Translations under genes and position numbers: made by a program
Part shown: positions 1 through 7,337 of the stretch, one piece after another
Layout: each line of letters begins with the position of its first letter
Position numbering within the stretch: position 1 is the stretch's first letter
The notes under the pieces: model-generated
Databases searched by the model: none
The model's input: the letters and a program-made list of their open reading frames with translations, nothing else
What the model was told of the DNA's origin: nothing
NCBI GenBank assembly: GCA_041655055.1
Contig: JBBAGE010000074.1
Span: 1 to 11,134, forward strand
DNA: 11,134 nt
Source: JBBAGE01 sp041655055
GTDB lineage: Bacteria; Pseudomonadota; Alphaproteobacteria; Rhodobacterales; Rhodobacteraceae
Direction: 5' to 3'

Positions 1-551
1 GGCACGAACAGCGCGAAACGCATATGCCCGCCGGCATCGATGCGAAAATCGCAGGCGATGATTGCCGCCTCATCGAGCACATTGGCCGCCGCAAGGCTTT
101 CGGGCACGAACCATTCATCCAGCCGGCGGCGCACATGGTCGTCATCCGTCAGGGTTTCTACCCGGATCAGCGCCGATGTGATCCGCGCGCCCGGCGCATC
201 AGCCAGCCAATCGGGGGGGAATACTTCGAACCTTGTGGGGTCAAAGGGGCGCGGCGTATTGCCGGGGCCAAAGATCGTATAGGATACGAATTCCGTGTGG
301 CTTTCCCATTTCAGGTGATATTTGCCCAGCGCGCCATAATAATGCGTCGCATCGGGCTGCGGATGGGGTGCGCCGAAACGATCCAGCAGCGCCAGCAGAT
401 GCGCACGGTCGGCCTCGCGGTCGCGCAGGGCGGCGTCTTCGGGGCGTTTGATGGCCAGATATGCCGCAAACGAGGGCACCTCCATCGCCGGAAACGGGCG
501 GGCGTGCAATTCATTCGCCAAAGCATAACGAAGCGGGTGGTCAGCAATCAT
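1..551 (-). CDS. DUF3422 family protein, N-terminal part (cut by window edge)
   Basis: This minus-strand gene starts at the ATG at 549-551 and runs off the left edge, so only about 183 N-terminal residues are visible. The start is well fixed: an in-frame TAA lies ten codons upstream and no other start codon lies between. Residues 5-21 carry the HPLRYALANELHARPFP segment, the hallmark of DUF3422 proteins. Further typical blocks follow: H-Y-Y-G-A-L-G-K-Y-H, then K-W-E-S-H-T-E-F-V-S-Y, and later D-E-W-F-V-P-E-S. Known members are about 400-430 residues long with predicted membrane segments near the C terminus; that part lies outside the window. The molecular function of the family is unknown, so none is assigned. 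The gene is on the same strand as pntAB but behind a terminator and probably has its own promoter. No strong Shine-Dalgarno sequence is visible. The family call is firm. Confidence 0.9.
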   Translation of the reverse strand, partial: MIADHPLRYALANELHARPFPAMEVPSFAAYLAIKRPEDAALRDREADRAHLLALLDRFGAPHPQPDATHYYGALGKYHLKWESHTEFVSYTIFGPGNTPRPFDPTRFEVFPPDWLADAPGARITSALIRVETLTDDDHVRRRLDEWFVPESLAAANVLDEAAIIACDFRIDAGGHMRFALFV

Positions 552-580
552 CGCGGCAGGCCTGTGGTTGGTTCGGGCTT

Positions 581-609
581 ATGATACGCGCAGCCATTCG
601 GTTTGCGAA
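581..609 (-). promoter_or_regulatory. Candidate sigma-70 type promoter for the DUF3422 gene
   Basis: On the minus strand a -35 box TTCGCA (604-609, four of six matches to TTGACA) and a -10 box TATCAT (581-586, five of six matches to TATAAT) are separated by exactly 17 bp. The -10 box ends about 29 bp before the ATG at 551, giving a short leader. The site lies downstream of the pntAB terminator, which fits independent expression. This is read by eye with no transcription data. Confidence 0.5.
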
Positions 610-662
610 ACAATTTATGATCGGGATTTCAGGTGGTTACCGACCGCCACCGAAACGGGAAA

Positions 663-684
663 CACCCCGCCATCGGGCGGGGTG
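663..684 (-). terminator. Rho-independent terminator of the pntAB operon
   Basis: A perfect 9-bp inverted repeat (CACCCCGCC at 663-671, GGCGGGGTG at 676-684) with a 4-nt loop sits 23 bp beyond the pntB stop codon. Read on the minus strand the hairpin is followed by TTTCCCGTTT, a modest U-rich tail. Position, stem quality and the tail all fit a terminator for pntAB. It also separates pntAB from the co-directional DUF3422 gene. Confidence 0.78.
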
Positions 685-707
685 CTGATATTGCGCATGC
701 GCTGCCA

Positions 708-2141
708 TCAATCGATCTTGGGCAGCAGCTCATCCAGCGAAGCCTTGGCATCGCCATAGAACATGCGGGTATTTTCCTTGTAGAACAGCGGGTTCTCGAT
801 CCCGGAATAGCCAGTGCCCTGACCGCGTTTCGATACGAACACCTGCTTGGCCTTCCACACTTCCAAAACCGGCATCCCGGCGATGGGGCTGTTCGGGTCT
901 TCTTGCGCGGCAGGGTTCACGATATCGTTCGAGCCGATGACGATCACCACATCGGTTTCGGGGAAATCATCGTTGATTTCATCCATTTCGAGCACGATGT
1001 CATAGGGCACCTTGGCCTCGGCTAGCAGCACGTTCATATGCCCGGGCAGACGGCCCGCCACCGGGTGAATGCCGAAACGCACGTTCTTGCCCTTGGCCCG
1101 CAGCCGGCGCGTCAGTTCCGAGACCGAGCTTTGCGCCTGCGCCACCGCCATGCCATAGCCGGGCACGATGATGATGCTGTCTGCATCATTGAGTGCGGCA
1201 GCCACGCCATCGGAATCAATGGCGATCTGCTCGCCCTCGATTTCTTGCGCTTCGCCTTGCGGGCCGCCAAAGCCGCCCAGGATCACCGAAATGAAATTCC
1301 GGTTCATCGCGCGGCACATGATGTAGCTGAGGATCGCACCCGAGCTACCCACCAGCGCGCCGGTCACGATCAGCAGATCGTTGCCCAGCGTGAAACCAAT
1401 CGCCGCCGCAGCCCAGCCGGAATACGAGTTCAGCATCGACACGACCACCGGCATATCGGCCCCGCCGATCGCCATGATCAGATGCCAGCCGATCGCACCG
1501 GCGATGATCGTCATCAGGATCAGCGTCCAGATACCGGCGCCGTTGAAATACATCACGCCCAGAATGATCGCGACTGCCAGCGCCAGCAGGTTGATCTGAT
1601 GGCGAAATGGCAGCGTCAACGCCTTGCTGTTGATGCGGCCCGCCAGTTTGCCATAGGCCACGACCGAACCCGTAAAGGTCACGGCACCGATAAAGATGCC
1701 CAGAAAGACTTCGACCTTGAGGATCGAGATTTCGACCGAATCCTTGCTGGCCAGCAGCGCGGAAAAGCCCTCAAGCGTCGCGCGACCGGCTGCCTCCATC
1801 CCCAAAACGCGCGTCAATTCGATATCCGCGTTCAAGCCGATGAAAACCGCAGCCAGACCCACGAATGAGTGCAGCGCCGCCACCAGTTCGGGCATCTGGG
1901 TCATCTCGACCCGGCCCGCGACATAGGCGCCGATCACGCCGCCAATCACCACCAGCGGCACCACCAGCCAGAGCGAGGCCGCCCCCGGCCCGAAAACCGT
2001 GGCAACCACGGCCAACGCCATACCGATGATGCCATACCATACGGCCCGTTTGGCCTTTTCCTGATTGCTCAGCCCGCCCAGCGACAGGATGAAGAGAATG
2101 GCCGCCACGATATAGGCGGCTGTAACCAGTCCGATGCTCAT
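708..2141 (-). CDS. pntB: NAD(P) transhydrogenase subunit beta
   Basis: This 477-residue membrane protein is the beta subunit of proton-translocating transhydrogenase, which uses the proton-motive force to reduce NADP+ with NADH at the inner membrane. Residues 1 to about 290 form a hydrophobic domain II with many membrane segments. His91, in MPELVAALHSF, matches the conserved proton-path histidine of E. coli PntB. The soluble NADP(H)-binding domain III follows: the fingerprint GYGMAVAQAQ is at 328-337, and Lys438-Arg439 in SKRGQGTGYSG match the residues known to bind the NADP 2'-phosphate. The C terminus (NPLFYKENTRMFYGDAK) is typical and full length. The ATG at 2139-2141 follows the pntA stop by 15 bp and has an upstream GGGGGCAGGA ribosome-binding region, so it is co-translated with pntA. 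No defect is seen. Identification is essentially certain. Confidence 0.98.
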   Translation of the reverse strand: MSIGLVTAAYIVAAILFILSLGGLSNQEKAKRAVWYGIIGMALAVVATVFGPGAASLWLVVPLVVIGGVIGAYVAGRVEMTQMPELVAALHSFVGLAAVFIGLNADIELTRVLGMEAAGRATLEGFSALLASKDSVEISILKVEVFLGIFIGAVTFTGSVVAYGKLAGRINSKALTLPFRHQINLLALAVAIILGVMYFNGAGIWTLILMTIIAGAIGWHLIMAIGGADMPVVVSMLNSYSGWAAAAIGFTLGNDLLIVTGALVGSSGAILSYIMCRAMNRNFISVILGGFGGPQGEAQEIEGEQIAIDSDGVAAALNDADSIIIVPGYGMAVAQAQSSVSELTRRLRAKGKNVRFGIHPVAGRLPGHMNVLLAEAKVPYDIVLEMDEINDDFPETDVVIVIGSNDIVNPAAQEDPNSPIAGMPVLEVWKAKQVFVSKRGQGTGYSGIENPLFYKENTRMFYGDAKASLDELLPKID

Positions 2142-2156
2142 TTATCCTGCCCCCGA

Positions 2157-3722
2157 TCAGCTTTTCTGGAACATCGCCAGCATCCGCCGGGTCACGAGGA
2201 ACCCGCCAAAGATGTTGATCGATGCGATAAGAATGGAAATTGCCGCCAGAATTGTGACGATCACGCTGCCCGATCCCACCTGAAGCAATGCGCCCAGAAT
2301 GATGATCGAGGAAATCGCATTCGTGACCGCCATCAGCGGCGTGTGCAGCGAATGGGCGACATTCCAGATCACATGATAGCCCACGAAACAGGCCAGTGCG
2401 AAAACCACGAAATGCTGCAGGAAACTGACAGGCGCAACCGTGCCGATCAACAGCATCAGCGCACCGCCAATCGCCAGCATGGCGATCTGTTGGCGGCCAG
2501 CCTTGCGCATCGCGGCCATTTCCTCGGCCTTCTTTTCCTCGGCGGTCTTTTCGGGCGCTTTGGGTTTTGCGGCCGCGATTGCCTTGATTTTCGGCGGCGG
2601 CGGCGGGAAGGTGATCGCCCCTTCATGGGTCACGGTCGCGCCGCGGATCACGTCATCTTCCATATTGTGGACGATCACGCCATCCTTGCCGGGCGTCAGA
2701 TCGTTGATCATGTGGCGCACGTTATTGGAATAAAGCGTCGAGGCCTGCGCGGCCATCCGGCTGGGGAAATCGGTATAGCCGACGATGGTCACGCCATTCT
2801 CGGTCACGATTTTCTGGTCGGGCACGGTCAGCTTGCAGTTGCCGCCCCGCTCGGCCGCAAGGTCAACAATGACCGAGCCGGGCTTCATCGCGGCCACCAT
2901 ATCGGGCGTCCAAAGCTCGGGCGCTTCCTGATTCGGAATGAGCGCGGTGGTGATCACGATATCCACCTCGGGCGCCTGTTCGCGGAACAGTTTGAGCTGC
3001 GCTTCGCGGAATTCGGGCGACGAAGGTTTGGCATAGCCGCCGGTTTCGGCGCCATCCTGGTTATCCTCAAAATCGAGGAACAGGAACTCCGCCCCCATCG
3101 ATTCGATCTGTTCGGCCACTTCGGGGCGCACGTCAAATGCGCGCACGATCGCGCCAAGGCTGGTTGCGGTGCCAATCGCGGCCAGCCCGGCCACACCGGC
3201 GCCCACCACCAGCACCTTGGCCGGCGGCACCTTGCCCGCCGCCGTCACCTGGCCCGTAAAGAAGCGGCCGAAATTGTTCCCGGCCTCGATCACCGCGCGG
3301 TAGCCGGCGATATTGGCCATGGACGACAGCGCATCCATTTTCTGCGCGCGCGAGATCCGCGGCACCATATCCATCGCGATCACATTGGCGCCCTGTGCAC
3401 GGGCCTGCTCCATCAGATCGCCATTGGCGGCGGGGGTGAAGAAGCTGATCAGCGTCTGATCCTTGCGCAACATCGCCACTTCGGCTTCGGACGGTGCGCG
3501 CACCTTGACGACGATATCGCTGGCCGCAAACAGCGCCGCGGCGCCGGTTATGACCTCGACCCCGGCGGCGGCGTAATCTGCATCCGCAAAACCGGCCAAG
3601 GCGCCTGCCCCGGCTTCGATCGCGCAGCTATGACCCAGTTTCTGCAACTGAAGCGCAGATTCAGGGGTCATCGCAACGCGCGCTTCCCCCTCAAATATCT
3701 CTTTCGGTGCCCCGATCTTCAC
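2157..3722 (-). CDS. pntA: NAD(P) transhydrogenase subunit alpha (fused form)
   Basis: This 521-residue subunit supplies the NAD(H)-binding domain I and part of the membrane domain II of transhydrogenase. Domain I spans about residues 1-375: the RQD loop residues Arg122, Gln127 and Asp130 (in PRISRAQKMD) and the Rossmann motif GAGVAG at 174-179 are intact. A proline-, alanine- and lysine-rich linker (five prolines at 373-377, on to about 408) leads to four hydrophobic segments near 411-430, 434-455, 464-483 and 487-510. This is the fused form; some relatives such as Rhodospirillum rubrum split it into pntAA and pntAB. The start is GTG at 3720-3722, supported by AAGGGGA at 6-nt spacing and by the family N terminus MKIGAPKEIFEGEARVAMTP. 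It is the first gene of the pntAB operon, with pntB 15 bp downstream. Confidence 0.98.
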   Translation of the reverse strand: MKIGAPKEIFEGEARVAMTPESALQLQKLGHSCAIEAGAGALAGFADADYAAAGVEVITGAAALFAASDIVVKVRAPSEAEVAMLRKDQTLISFFTPAANGDLMEQARAQGANVIAMDMVPRISRAQKMDALSSMANIAGYRAVIEAGNNFGRFFTGQVTAAGKVPPAKVLVVGAGVAGLAAIGTATSLGAIVRAFDVRPEVAEQIESMGAEFLFLDFEDNQDGAETGGYAKPSSPEFREAQLKLFREQAPEVDIVITTALIPNQEAPELWTPDMVAAMKPGSVIVDLAAERGGNCKLTVPDQKIVTENGVTIVGYTDFPSRMAAQASTLYSNNVRHMINDLTPGKDGVIVHNMEDDVIRGATVTHEGAITFPPPPPKIKAIAAAKPKAPEKTAEEKKAEEMAAMRKAGRQQIAMLAIGGALMLLIGTVAPVSFLQHFVVFALACFVGYHVIWNVAHSLHTPLMAVTNAISSIIILGALLQVGSGSVIVTILAAISILIASINIFGGFLVTRRMLAMFQKS

Positions 3723-3728
3723 TGTTGA

Positions 3729-3735
3729 TCCCCTT
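3729..3735 (-). promoter_or_regulatory. Ribosome-binding site fixing the GTG start of pntA
   Basis: AAGGGGA on the minus strand lies 6 nt before the GTG at 3722. The nearest upstream ATG, at 3745, is in another reading frame. The site therefore supports GTG as the true start. Confidence 0.7.
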
Positions 3736-3787
3736 CCCTTGCCATTCGCTGTGGCCAGACAGAACTTGTCGTCGGTTTCCTATCACC

Positions 3788-3804
3788 GCGCAATATTATT
3801 GCGC
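3788..3804. promoter_or_regulatory. Perfect 17-bp palindrome, candidate operator upstream of pntAB
   Basis: GCGCAATATTATTGCGC is a perfect dyad with 8-bp arms around one central base. It lies 66 bp upstream of the pntA start codon. On the minus strand it overlaps a weak promoter candidate: TTGCGC as -35 (3801-3806), a 17-bp spacer and ATAGGA as -10 (3778-3783). A repressor bound here would block that promoter. A second, looser dyad (TTGGCG, 7 nt, CGCCAA) follows at 3812-3830. I cannot assign the motif to a known regulator. The dyad is directly visible; its role is inferred. Confidence 0.45.
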
Positions 3805-4008
3805 AACCGCTTTGGCGTTATCCGCGCCAATTGGGCAAAGACACCTGTGACGGAACCCAAGCCTTGCTTTGGCCAGAAAACGGCAGCGGAATCCAGCATT
3901 TTCATCGCTTCGCCCGATTTTCGCGGTATTTGCAGCACCTGTGTCGCGCGGGCGCGCGGATCCCGGCGCTTGCGCAGCCGGCGCCATTGCGCCAACATTT
4001 ACCGTATC

Positions 4009-4578
4009 ATGCGCATCTCAACCGATCCGGTTTTTCCGCCCGATGGCAATGCCCCGGGCGACAACTCGCCGCAGGGGGTGGTGATCCGGCCCTATGCGCC
4101 CGCTGACGCGTATGGCTGCCATGCCACCTTTCAGGCCGCCGTCCATATCGGCGCCGCGCGCCATTACGATGCCGCCGCCCGCATGGCTTGGGCGCCCCCC
4201 GGCCCGATGCCCGCAGATTGGCCCGATCAGTTGGGCGATCAGATGACATGGGTGGCCGAGGCCGGGGGCCGCATTGCCGGATTTCTGACGCTGGGACGCG
4301 ATGGTCATCTGGATCTGTTCTATGTCGCCCCCCGGTGGATGGGCCGCGGGGTGGCCGGGCGCTTGCACGATCAGGCGCTATGCGCCGCGCGCACCATGGG
4401 CATAGCCATGCTGAGCACCGAGGCCAGCCACCTTGCCCGCGCATTCCTGCTGCGCAACGGCTGGCACTCGGATGCAAGGCAATCCGTCATCCGCCATTCT
4501 ACCGCGATCACCAATTTTCGCATGTCGCGCAGGATTGACCCCGCGCCCGCTTGCGTTTCGCCGATGCCCGGGAAATGA
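4009..4578 (+). CDS. YafP-like GNAT family N-acetyltransferase
   Basis: This is a predicted cytoplasmic 189-residue acetyl-CoA-dependent N-acetyltransferase with unknown substrate. The fold starts at about residue 24 (VVIRPYAPADA). The block RHYDAAARMAWAP at 51-63 resembles the same region of E. coli YafP. The acetyl-CoA pyrophosphate loop R-x-x-G-x-G is Arg109-Trp-Met-Gly112-Arg-Gly114, after the beta strand LDLFYVAP. The motif ARAFLLRNGWH at 143-153 and the closing strand ITNFRMSR complete the fold. The ATG at 4009 is the best start, although no clear Shine-Dalgarno sequence precedes it; the frame stays open back to 3739, but that part lacks family similarity and covers the pntA promoter region. 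GTG codons at 4078 and 4081 are possible alternatives. The gene ends 32 bp before iorA on the same strand and may share its transcript. The family is secure, the exact start is not. Confidence 0.88.
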   Translation: MRISTDPVFPPDGNAPGDNSPQGVVIRPYAPADAYGCHATFQAAVHIGAARHYDAAARMAWAPPGPMPADWPDQLGDQMTWVAEAGGRIAGFLTLGRDGHLDLFYVAPRWMGRGVAGRLHDQALCAARTMGIAMLSTEASHLARAFLLRNGWHSDARQSVIRHSTAITNFRMSRRIDPAPACVSPMPGK

Positions 4579-4610
4579 TGCGCCAGCGTAACACGTAACC
4601 GGACCTTGCC

Positions 4611-5069
4611 ATGCACCATCGCCTGACCGTCAACGGACAAACCCATGATGTCGATTTACCGCCCGACATGCCGCTTTTGTGGGTTTTACGCGATGTGCTG
4701 GGGCTGACCGGCACGAAATATGGCTGCGGGATTGGGGCTTGCGGCGCCTGCACCGTGTTGCTGGATGGCGCGGCTATGCGCGCCTGTCAGATCGCGCTGG
4801 CGGATGTGGCAGGCGATGTGACCACGATCGAAGGCTTTGGCGATCCCCGCCAACTGGCCGCGCTGCAACAGGCATGGATCGATCATCAGGTCGCCCAATG
4901 CGGCTATTGCCAGCCGGGCCAGATCCTGCAGGCGGCAGCACTGCTTGCACAAAACCCCGCCCCCTCGGATGCTGATATCGACGCGGCCATGGCCGGGAAC
5001 CTGTGCCGCTGTGGCACCTATTCGCGGATTCGCGCCGCGATCCATAGCGCCACACCACACGAGGGCTGA
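4611..5069 (+). CDS. iorA: [2Fe-2S] subunit of an IorA-type molybdenum hydroxylase
   Basis: This 152-residue iron-sulfur protein passes electrons from the molybdenum subunit to an acceptor. The N-terminal plant-type ferredoxin fold has cluster ligands Cys39, Cys44, Cys47 and Cys59 (in GCGIGACGACTV and beyond). The helical domain carries the second cluster ligands Cys97, Cys100, Cys132 and Cys134 (QCGYCQPG and LCRCGTY). All eight cysteines are present. Length and sequence fit the small subunit of isoquinoline 1-oxidoreductase and related aldehyde-oxidising enzymes. It has no signal peptide, so export would require co-transport with the Tat-bearing large subunit, which starts 3 bp after this stop codon. 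The start at 4611 matches the usual family N terminus; only a weak GGA-type ribosome-binding site is upstream. The symbol denotes the family: the real substrate is unknown. Confidence 0.93.
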   Translation: MHHRLTVNGQTHDVDLPPDMPLLWVLRDVLGLTGTKYGCGIGACGACTVLLDGAAMRACQIALADVAGDVTTIEGFGDPRQLAALQQAWIDHQVAQCGYCQPGQILQAAALLAQNPAPSDADIDAAMAGNLCRCGTYSRIRAAIHSATPHEG

Positions 5070-5072
5070 GCC

Positions 5073-7334
5073 ATGACCACCACATCCCAAAAACCCCGCA
5101 GCCGCGCGGGCAAGATCACCCGGCGCGGCTTTTTGGTGGCGGGCATCGCGCTGGCAGGCGGCGCGGGCTTTGTCGCGTGGAAAGCATCGCAGCCCCTGCC
5201 CAACCCGCTTGCCCCCGCGCCGGGCGACACGTCATTGAACCCGTGGCTGATCCTGACGGCCGACGGCCCGGTGATCGTGGTGCCGCGCGCAGAAATGGGC
5301 CAAGGGGTGCAGGGCACCCTGGCCGCGATGGTGGCCGAGGAACTGGATGTGGCCTGGGAAACGGTGCGCGTGATCCATGGCCCTGCGGCGGCCGCCTATT
5401 ACACCGGCGGGATCATCGCCGCCGCCCTGCCCTATCGCCATTATGATCAGCACGAACGGATCGACCGGATCGCCGGCGCGCTGGATTTCGTGCCGCGTCT
5501 GATGGGGATGCAGGTGACCGGCGGATCGACATCGGCCACGGATGCGTTCGACAAAATGCGTCTTGCCGGTGCCACCGCGCGCGAGGCGCTTAAATCCGCC
5601 GCCGCCGCGCGGTTGGGAATCAACATCGCCGATCTGCGCACCGAGGATGGCCATGTCATTACCCCCGATGGCGCCCGCATCCCCTATGCCGATCTGGCCG
5701 CCGATGCCGTGGCCGCCCCCCTGCCCGAGGTGACGCTGCGCCCGCGCAGCGCATGGCGCTTGCTGGGCCAAAGCTTGCCGCGCCCCGATATGCTGGCCAA
5801 GGTGACCGGAAAGGCCGAATTCGGCGCGGATATCCGCCTGCCGGGGATGAAATTCGCCGCCCTGCGCCGAAATCCCCATCTGGGCGGCGCGATGGTATCC
5901 TATGATTCGACCCCAGCCATGGCGATTGACGGGGTCGAACGGGTGATCGATCTGGGCGACGGGGTGGCGGTCGTGGCCAGCAATAGCTGGGCCGCAATGC
6001 AGGGCGCGGATGCCGTGGTGGTTGACTGGGCCGCATCCCCCATTCCCGCCAGCCATGACGCGCTGATCGCACAGATCGCCAGCGCCTTTGACGGATCACG
6101 CAATTCGCGCCTGCGAAACGAGGGCGCGGCAGACACCCCTGCCGATGCCCCGCTGATCGAGGTCGAATATTCCGTCCCCTATCTTGCCCATGCGACGATG
6201 GAGCCGATGAATGCCACCGCCCTTGTCACCGCCGAAGGGTTGACGCTTTGGGGCGGGTTTCAGGCGCCGGGCATGGCAGGCGCGGCTGCGGCCAAGGCCG
6301 TGGGGATCGGGGGCGATGATGTCACCGTCAACACGACCTTTCTGGGCGGCGGCTTTGGCCGGCGTGCCGAGACCGATTTCGCCACCTTTGCCGCGCGGGT
6401 GGCCGCCACCATGCCCGGCACACCGGTGCAACTGATGTGGTCGCGCGAAGAGGACATGACCCATGATATGTATCGCCCCGCCGCCATTGCCCGCGCCCGC
6501 GCGCAGGTGATTGACGGACGCGCGCATCTGTTCGACATGAAAATCGCCGCCCCCTCGGTCACGCGCGATACTGCGCGGCGGATGATGGGTATGGCGCCCC
6601 CGGGGCCGGACCGCGCGCTGGTCGAAGGGGCGTGCGATCAGCCCTATGCAATCCCGAATTACCGGGTCGAGGGCTATATTTCCAACGCCCGTGTGCCCGT
6701 GGGCGCATGGCGTTCGGTGGGCAATTCCTATGGCAGCTTTTTTCACGAATCGCTGATCGACGAAATGGCCCATGCCGCCGGTGTTGATCCGCTGAGCTTC
6801 CGGCTGGATCTGGTGCGCCCCGAACATCCGGCCTCGGCCAAAGTGCTTGAGGCCGTGGCCGAAATGGCCGATTGGGGTGCCCCGACGCCGCCCGATACCG
6901 GGCGCGGCGTGGCGTTTTGCTATTCCTTTGGCACCCCGGTGGCGCAGATTATCGAGGTGCGCCGCAGCGCCGATGGCATCGCGCTGGAACGCGCATGGAT
7001 TGCCTGCGATCCGGGCATCGCGCTTGATCCCGGCAATATCGAGGCGCAGATGGTATCGGGCCTGATCATGGGCCTTTCCGCCGCGATCGGGGGCGAGATC
7101 ACCTTTGAACAAGGCGCCGCCCAGCAGCATAATTTCACCGATTATGAATCGCTGCGCATGCATACTGCCCCGCGCACCGAAGTGCGGATTTTGGAAAATA
7201 ATCCCACGATGGGCGGCATTGGCGAACCGGGCACCCCGCCCGCGGCGCCGGCGCTGGCCAATGCGCTGTTTTCGCTGACGGGCACACGCGCGCGCAGCCT
7301 GCCATTGCACCGGCAATTCGATTTCATCTGGTAG
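5073..7334 (+). CDS. iorB: Molybdopterin-binding subunit of an IorB-type hydroxylase, Tat-exported
   Basis: This 753-residue subunit is predicted to hold a molybdopterin cytosine dinucleotide cofactor and hydroxylate an aldehyde or N-heterocyclic carbon with water as oxygen donor. A twin-arginine signal is clear at the N terminus: TRRGFLVAG with Arg17-Arg18, then a hydrophobic stretch to about residue 37. Family motifs follow: EMGQG at 74-78, EPMNATA from 377, GGFQAPG around Gln397, GGGFGRR at 425-431, and the near-C-terminal GGIGEPGTPPAAPALANALF in which Glu718 aligns with the catalytic glutamate of the xanthine oxidase family. Length is normal for IorB. GAGG at 5061-5064, 8 nt before the ATG, supports the start. 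Together with iorA it makes a two-subunit enzyme without an FAD subunit. No cytochrome c or XdhC-like gene adjoins it. The substrate cannot be read from sequence; true isoquinoline oxidation is only one possibility. Confidence 0.94.
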   Translation: MTTTSQKPRSRAGKITRRGFLVAGIALAGGAGFVAWKASQPLPNPLAPAPGDTSLNPWLILTADGPVIVVPRAEMGQGVQGTLAAMVAEELDVAWETVRVIHGPAAAAYYTGGIIAAALPYRHYDQHERIDRIAGALDFVPRLMGMQVTGGSTSATDAFDKMRLAGATAREALKSAAAARLGINIADLRTEDGHVITPDGARIPYADLAADAVAAPLPEVTLRPRSAWRLLGQSLPRPDMLAKVTGKAEFGADIRLPGMKFAALRRNPHLGGAMVSYDSTPAMAIDGVERVIDLGDGVAVVASNSWAAMQGADAVVVDWAASPIPASHDALIAQIASAFDGSRNSRLRNEGAADTPADAPLIEVEYSVPYLAHATMEPMNATALVTAEGLTLWGGFQAPGMAGAAAAKAVGIGGDDVTVNTTFLGGGFGRRAETDFATFAARVAATMPGTPVQLMWSREEDMTHDMYRPAAIARARAQVIDGRAHLFDMKIAAPSVTRDTARRMMGMAPPGPDRALVEGACDQPYAIPNYRVEGYISNARVPVGAWRSVGNSYGSFFHESLIDEMAHAAGVDPLSFRLDLVRPEHPASAKVLEAVAEMADWGAPTPPDTGRGVAFCYSFGTPVAQIIEVRRSADGIALERAWIACDPGIALDPGNIEAQMVSGLIMGLSAAIGGEITFEQGAAQQHNFTDYESLRMHTAPRTEVRILENNPTMGGIGEPGTPPAAPALANALFSLTGTRARSLPLHRQFDFIW

Positions 7335-7337
7335 CGA

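Noticed and set aside
24..584. 186-codon plus-strand frame at the left end
   Set aside because: The minus-strand frame here reads as a clear DUF3422 N terminus; the plus-strand frame is its shadow.
1038..1868. 276-codon plus-strand frame opposite pntB
   Set aside because: Low-complexity His/Arg/Gln composition with no family likeness; a shadow of pntB.
1869..3728. 619-codon open frame on the plus strand, antisense to pntA and part of pntB
   Set aside because: Its protein is rich in His, Arg, Gly and Asp with no recognisable motif, as expected for the antisense frame of GC-rich coding DNA. The minus-strand pntA and pntB are unmistakable.
3739..4008. Upstream 90-codon extension of the GNAT frame
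   Set aside because: It lacks family similarity and overlaps the palindrome and the pntA promoter and ribosome-binding region. The GNAT fold starts well after 4009.
5232..7316. Two long minus-strand frames (5232-6056 and 6096-7316) opposite iorB
   Set aside because: Gly/His/Arg-rich antisense translations without domains, while iorB on the plus strand has all its motifs.
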